Assembly (NCBI GenBank): GCA_037200885.1
Contig: JBBCIN010000003.1
Span: forward strand, 1,364,001-1,428,000
Length of the DNA: 64,000 nucleotides
DNA from: PMG-095 sp037200885
GTDB taxonomy: Bacteria; Myxococcota_A; Polyangia; Polyangiales; Polyangiaceae
Reading direction: 5' to 3'
Shown here: in pieces, positions 60,239 through 64,000 of the stretch
Numbering within the stretch: the stretch's first letter is position 1
Layout: every line of letters starts with the position of its first letter
Translations under genes and position numbers: made by a program
The notes under the pieces: model-generated
Seen by the model: only the letters and a program-made list of their open reading frames with translations
Database searches by the model: none
Told to the model about the DNA's origin: nothing

Positions 60239-62397
60239 ACCGTCGCACAGGCGGCGCCTGGGCGCCGGTCCTGGCCGTGATCGCCGCCCTGGCGATCTGC
60301 GCCACGCTCTACCAGCGCACGCGTGCGGTCGATCTTCGCGCCCACGCCGAACTGAAGAATTTGCTTCAGCACGTGCGGCAGGTGGACGCTGACTTGGCCA
60401 AAGGCGTGCTCGCTTCGCGCTACGGGTTGGTCAATCAGTATGACGCGCTGACTCGCAGCGATGCAGACCTAGATGCTAGCCGCAGCGAGCTGCGCGCTCG
60501 CCTCGACGGGGCCGTATCACTCGACGCGCGAACAGAGAGTGCAGTCGTGCGCCTGGAGGCAGCCGAGCGTGCGCTGCGCGCCGACGTCGAACTATTCAAG
60601 ACGCAGAATTCGGTATTCAAAAACTCGCTACTCTATTTGCCAGAAGCAGGAAACTCGTTGGGCACCAAACTCGCGGAGGAATCGTGGCACGGTGCGGCGG
60701 AACTCCGAATCGAGATCGAGACACTGGTACGCTCCACCCTGGTCTACAATTTACTCCGCACGGGCACACTGCACGATTCGCTGATTTCGCAACAACAGGT
60801 ACTGGCCTCGACCCCGGTGGTCCAAGCAAACTTGCGCCACGATTACGCGCAATTTCTGCGACATGCTCGGACCGTGGTCCAGCAGCAAGAACTGGTCGAT
60901 CCACTGGTGGCACGGATTTCCTCGAGCCCGCTGAGCCGCGCGGTGTCAGAGCTCGAGGCGCTGAACGATGAGCACCTAGAACGGGAAAGCGCGCGGGCAA
61001 ACCGCTACCGCATCGCTCTGAGCGCAGTGGTCGTATTATTGATAGGCCTGCTGTCGCTGATTGCACAGAAGCTCAAGCGCCTGTACGAGAACCTCGAGCG
61101 AAAAGTCGACGAACGAACGCAAAAGCTTGCGGACGAGAAGGTGGCGCTACAAGCAGCAGAGCGCATGGCGCGCCTCAACGAAACCCGCATCAACGCCATC
61201 ATCGCAGGAGCGAGAGAAGGCATCGTGCGCCTGGGGCCCAACGCCGAGGTGAGGTCGTGGAACCCGGCGGCTGCGCAAATGTTCGAGGCGGAGTGGACGC
61301 TGATCCAGGGCACGTCCTTCTTGAACCTTGCAGTGTTGCCCGAGGCGCAGTTCGCCTTTCTGTCTTGGCTCACCAGGGTCGATACGGATGGGCGCGTCGA
61401 TCGCGCCGACTACTGGCACGAGATTTCATTCGTCAGCGCGAGCGGACGAATCTTCGCTGCGGAGTGTTCCGTGGCTCGACGTGACCCCGCCATCGACGAA
61501 GACACCACGTTGTTCGTGCGCGATATTTCCCAGGACAAGCTACTCGAGGCCGAGCTGCGGCAAGCGCAAAAGCTCGAGTCCGTGGGCCGCCTGGCGTCAG
61601 GCATCGCCCACGAGATCAACACTCCGATCCAATTCGTGGCCGATAGTTGCTTCTTCATCGGCGAAGCCACAAAGGAGATGTTTCGGCTGATTCGCGCCTA
61701 TTCCGCGCTCCTCACCAAGTCTACGATGGGCGCCATGCAGGAGGCAGTGTTGGCAAAGGCCGCAGCCCTGGAAGAAGAAGCGGATCTGGCTTATCTGCTC
61801 GATGGTGTCCCCAAGTCCATCGAAACGATGGCCGACGGACTGTCTCGCGTCGCCGAATTGGTAGCGGGGATGAAGACTTTCGCTCATCCGGATCAGAAGG
61901 AGAAGGTGCTGGTCGACCTCAACCACGCTCTGAAGAGCACGTTGAGCATCGCCTGCAACGAATACAAATACGTCGCCAATGTCGAGACAGATCTGGTCGA
62001 GCTGCCCCAGGTCCTGTGCCACGCGGGTGAGGTCAATCAAGTCATTTTGAACATCATCGTCAATGCCGCCCATGCCATCGCCGAGCGTACCAAGGGCAGC
62101 GACGAACGCGGCCTGATCACGCTGCGCACCCGTTTGGAGCAGGATGTCGTGCGGATCTCGATCTCGGATACCGGCAACGGCATCCCCCTGGAGGTCCAAG
62201 CACGGATCTTCGACCCATTCTTTACGACCAAAGCGGTCGGGCGCGGCACGGGGCAGGGTTTGGCTATCGCACGCTCGGTGGTCGTGGACAAGCACGGCGG
62301 CGAGCTCAGCTTCGAGACCCAAATCGGCGAGGGCACGACCTTTCACATTCGCCTGCCGATCGCCGAGCATGCCCGCAGCGCGGCCGCTGCGGCTTGA
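60235..62397 (+). CDS. Membrane sensor histidine kinase with all-helical periplasmic (DAHL-like) domain and PAS
   Basis: 720 residues, GTG start overlapping the peroxidase stop (GTGA). TM1 about 11-27, a long helical periplasmic domain about 28-258, TM2 about 260-277. The periplasmic domain has the block VLASRYGLVNQYDALTRS and later LRHARTVVQQQ, which I recall as DAHL-type signatures. A coiled coil (YENLERKVDERTQKLADEK), a PAS domain (313-435) and a HisKA/HATPase pair follow: H459 in LASGIAHEINTPIQFV, VILNIIVNAAHAIAERT, ISDTGNGIPLE, GRGTGQGLAIARSVVVDKHG. It probably senses a periplasmic ligand or the state of the neighbouring peroxidase. Convergent with the hybrid kinase at 62404. Confidence 0.94.
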   Translation: MNRRTGGAWAPVLAVIAALAICATLYQRTRAVDLRAHAELKNLLQHVRQVDADLAKGVLASRYGLVNQYDALTRSDADLDASRSELRARLDGAVSLDARTESAVVRLEAAERALRADVELFKTQNSVFKNSLLYLPEAGNSLGTKLAEESWHGAAELRIEIETLVRSTLVYNLLRTGTLHDSLISQQQVLASTPVVQANLRHDYAQFLRHARTVVQQQELVDPLVARISSSPLSRAVSELEALNDEHLERESARANRYRIALSAVVVLLIGLLSLIAQKLKRLYENLERKVDERTQKLADEKVALQAAERMARLNETRINAIIAGAREGIVRLGPNAEVRSWNPAAAQMFEAEWTLIQGTSFLNLAVLPEAQFAFLSWLTRVDTDGRVDRADYWHEISFVSASGRIFAAECSVARRDPAIDEDTTLFVRDISQDKLLEAELRQAQKLESVGRLASGIAHEINTPIQFVADSCFFIGEATKEMFRLIRAYSALLTKSTMGAMQEAVLAKAAALEEEADLAYLLDGVPKSIETMADGLSRVAELVAGMKTFAHPDQKEKVLVDLNHALKSTLSIACNEYKYVANVETDLVELPQVLCHAGEVNQVILNIIVNAAHAIAERTKGSDERGLITLRTRLEQDVVRISISDTGNGIPLEVQARIFDPFFTTKAVGRGTGQGLAIARSVVVDKHGGELSFETQIGEGTTFHIRLPIAEHARSAAAAA

Positions 62398-62403
62398 GCG
62401 AGC

Positions 62404-64000
62404 TCAGGGTTTTGGTGCGCGCGCGCCGGACGAACCGTCCAGGACTTCACGCACCTTGCGCAGCAGGGACCGGGGCGTGATCGGTTTCTCCAAAAACGCG
62501 ATGCCTGAGTCCAGAATGCCGTGATGCACGATGGAATTGTCGGTGTAGCCCGACATGTACAATACCTTCATGTCGGGTCGCAGCGGCGCGAGTCGCTCCG
62601 ACAGCTGCTTGCCGCTCATGCGCGGCATCACGACGTCGGTGATGAGTAGGTGGATCTTGCCCGTGTATTGTTCACAGGTCAGGAGTGCGTCGCCACCACT
62701 CTGGGACTCCAATACGTTGTAGCCGCTGCGACGCAGAATCGTGCGAGCCAAGTCTCGGACCTGCTTTTCGTCTTCGACGAGCAGGATGGTCTCGGTCCCG
62801 GTCAACACGGCGGGTTCAATCGGGGTGCTTTGGACCTCGCCGCGATCTCGATCATTTCGCGGGAAGTAGATCTTGAAGGTCGTGCCTGCCCCGACCTCGC
62901 TATAGAGCCAAATATGGCCCCCTGACTGCTTCACGATGCCAAACACGGTGGCGAGGCCGAGACCGGTTCCGCGGTCTTGGCCCTTGGTCGTAAAAAATGG
63001 CTCGAACACCCGCGAGCGCACTGCGGCGCTCATGCCCGTGCCGGTGTCCGTCACGGCCAGCATCACGTACGACCCCGGTTTGACCCCGACGTGGGCGGCT
63101 GCGTATGCGGCATCGAGCTCGACATTCGACGTTTCGATCGTCAGCCTGCCACCCCCTGGCATAGCGTCGCGGGCGTTGACGACCAAGTTCATCAAGATCT
63201 GCTCGACTTGCCCCGCATCTGCGTGAATCCTCCCGAGGTCACGCTCGCTCAGCACGGAGACTTGCACGTCCTCACCGATCAGGCGCGCGAACATGCGTTC
63301 CATGTTCGCGACCACTTCATTGAGATCCAACACGACTAGCTGCAGGATCTGCTTGCGGCTGAACGCCAAGAGCTGCCGTGTGAGCTGAGCGGCTCGTCGC
63401 CCAGCGTGTTCGACCTCCTCGATATCGGCACGGATCGGTTCGCCAGGTTTCAACTCGGCAATCACCAGGGTCGTGTAGCCGAGAATCACGGAAAGCAAGT
63501 TGTTGAAGTCGTGCGCGATGCCGCCGGCGAGGCTGCCGATGGCTTCCATCTTCTGAGCCTGGCGGAGCTGTTCTTCGGTCCGGCGCAGCTGTTCCTCGGC
63601 ATTTCGCCGCTCGGTAACGTCGCGCGCCACGTACAGCCGGGCGAGCCGCCCCTCGAGCTCCAGATCGTGTGTGTAGAGCTCAATCCAAATCAGCGACCCG
63701 TTCTTTTTCTTGTGGCGCACCGCGGGAATTTGACCGTCCGTCGACAATGCCGGCGGCGCTACGCTGCCCTCGGTTGGAGACGCGGGGGCCTCCAGCTTTT
63801 CCAGAGTGAGTTGCGCAAACTCCTCGGTGCTGTAGCCATAGTGCCGCACGGCAGCTTCATTCACCGCCAGCAGCGACCTCGTCTCCGGCTCACATACCCA
63901 CGTCGGTAGTGGGCTGTTGTCGAACAGGGTTCGATAGCGTTGCTCGGCCTTGACCAGTTCGGTTTCTGCGGTCCGGCGCGCCGCCCGGACTTGGGCGTCT
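62404..64000 (-). CDS. PAS-containing hybrid histidine kinase/response regulator (5' partial)
   Basis: The frame stays open through the window edge at 64000, so the start is missing. Translation of the edge (AEQRYRTLFDNSPLP, then TRSLLAVNEAAVRHYGYSTE) shows a PAS domain, confirming that the GTG near 63864 is internal. Next come a PAC segment, the H-box AGGIAHDFNNLLSVILGYTT, the ATPase region LMNLVVNARDAMPGGG, DTGTGM, GLGLATVFGIVKQSGGH, and a C-terminal receiver (ILLVEDEKQVRDL, Asp in LLITDVVMPRMSG, Lys in LEKPITP). No membrane helix in the visible part. It is transcribed toward the sensory operon but is not part of it; whether it signals to the lone receiver at 52395 or another partner is unknown. 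Confidence 0.93.
   Translation of the reverse strand, partial: DAQVRAARRTAETELVKAEQRYRTLFDNSPLPTWVCEPETRSLLAVNEAAVRHYGYSTEEFAQLTLEKLEAPASPTEGSVAPPALSTDGQIPAVRHKKKNGSLIWIELYTHDLELEGRLARLYVARDVTERRNAEEQLRRTEEQLRQAQKMEAIGSLAGGIAHDFNNLLSVILGYTTLVIAELKPGEPIRADIEEVEHAGRRAAQLTRQLLAFSRKQILQLVVLDLNEVVANMERMFARLIGEDVQVSVLSERDLGRIHADAGQVEQILMNLVVNARDAMPGGGRLTIETSNVELDAAYAAAHVGVKPGSYVMLAVTDTGTGMSAAVRSRVFEPFFTTKGQDRGTGLGLATVFGIVKQSGGHIWLYSEVGAGTTFKIYFPRNDRDRGEVQSTPIEPAVLTGTETILLVEDEKQVRDLARTILRRSGYNVLESQSGGDALLTCEQYTGKIHLLITDVVMPRMSGKQLSERLAPLRPDMKVLYMSGYTDNSIVHHGILDSGIAFLEKPITPRSLLRKVREVLDGSSGARAPKP

Overview
The window is GC-rich, gene-dense DNA from a Gram-negative bacterium, most likely a member of the Myxococcota, probably Polyangiales/Sorangium-like. 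The inference rests on content: a Hanks-type Ser/Thr kinase with an Ala/Pro-rich tail, several myxobacterial-style exported TPR proteins, lipoproteins with Gly/Ser/Asn-rich linkers, a trypsin-like protease with a Cys-TM-basic (MYXO-CTERM-like) tail, an OmpA protein with thrombospondin type 3 repeats, a DUF1552 protein, an FGE-family protein and four sensor kinases. No phage, IS element, CRISPR array or rRNA was seen; there is one tRNA.

Layout. 1-5.5 kb: the 3' part of a hybrid histidine kinase, an unknown exported protein, trpS, a zinc-ribbon protein and a DEAD-box helicase whose motif II reads DEPD. 5.6-14.6 kb: one very large reverse-strand gene for a 3013-residue alanine-rich lipoprotein built from about nine 280-residue repeats, each made of about eight 35-residue helical modules, with a C-terminal beta-rich domain. 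15-18 kb: an exported TPR protein and the murA-hisG pair. 18-26 kb: a compact forward run (OmpA/TSP3 protein, HEAT-repeat protein, xseB, CinA-like protein, radC, PP2C phosphatase fused to a cyclic-nucleotide-binding domain, FecR-like lipoprotein), with several 4-bp stop/start overlaps. 26-35 kb: envelope proteins, an RluA-type pseudouridine synthase, the Ser/Thr kinase, a second TPR protein with a small lipoprotein, and a multi-pass membrane protein. 35-45 kb: a lipoprotein, dnaK, tRNA-Ala(CGC), the protease, an FGE-family protein, pcm, a YqgE/AlgH protein, an MBL-fold hydrolase and a diheme lipoprotein. 46-54 kb: an O-methyltransferase, a divergent alkylation-repair pair (ogt and an Ada-AlkA fusion) flanking a perfect 11-bp inverted repeat, a DUF1275 protein, a Tat-exported DUF1552 protein, a lone receiver and an Old Yellow Enzyme.

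54.6-62.4 kb: six genes with essentially no intergenic space: FIST sensor, soluble histidine kinase, REC-HDOD regulator, REC plus degenerate HD-GYP regulator, diheme cytochrome-c-peroxidase lipoprotein, and a membrane histidine kinase with an all-helical periplasmic (DAHL-like) sensor domain. I read this as one phosphorelay in which a periplasmic peroxidase is co-produced with its sensors; it is one of the two most interesting loci here, the other being the giant repeat lipoprotein. The window ends inside a reverse-strand PAS-kinase-receiver hybrid whose frame stays open to base 64000.

All calls come from reading the sequence by eye; no database search or computation was run.
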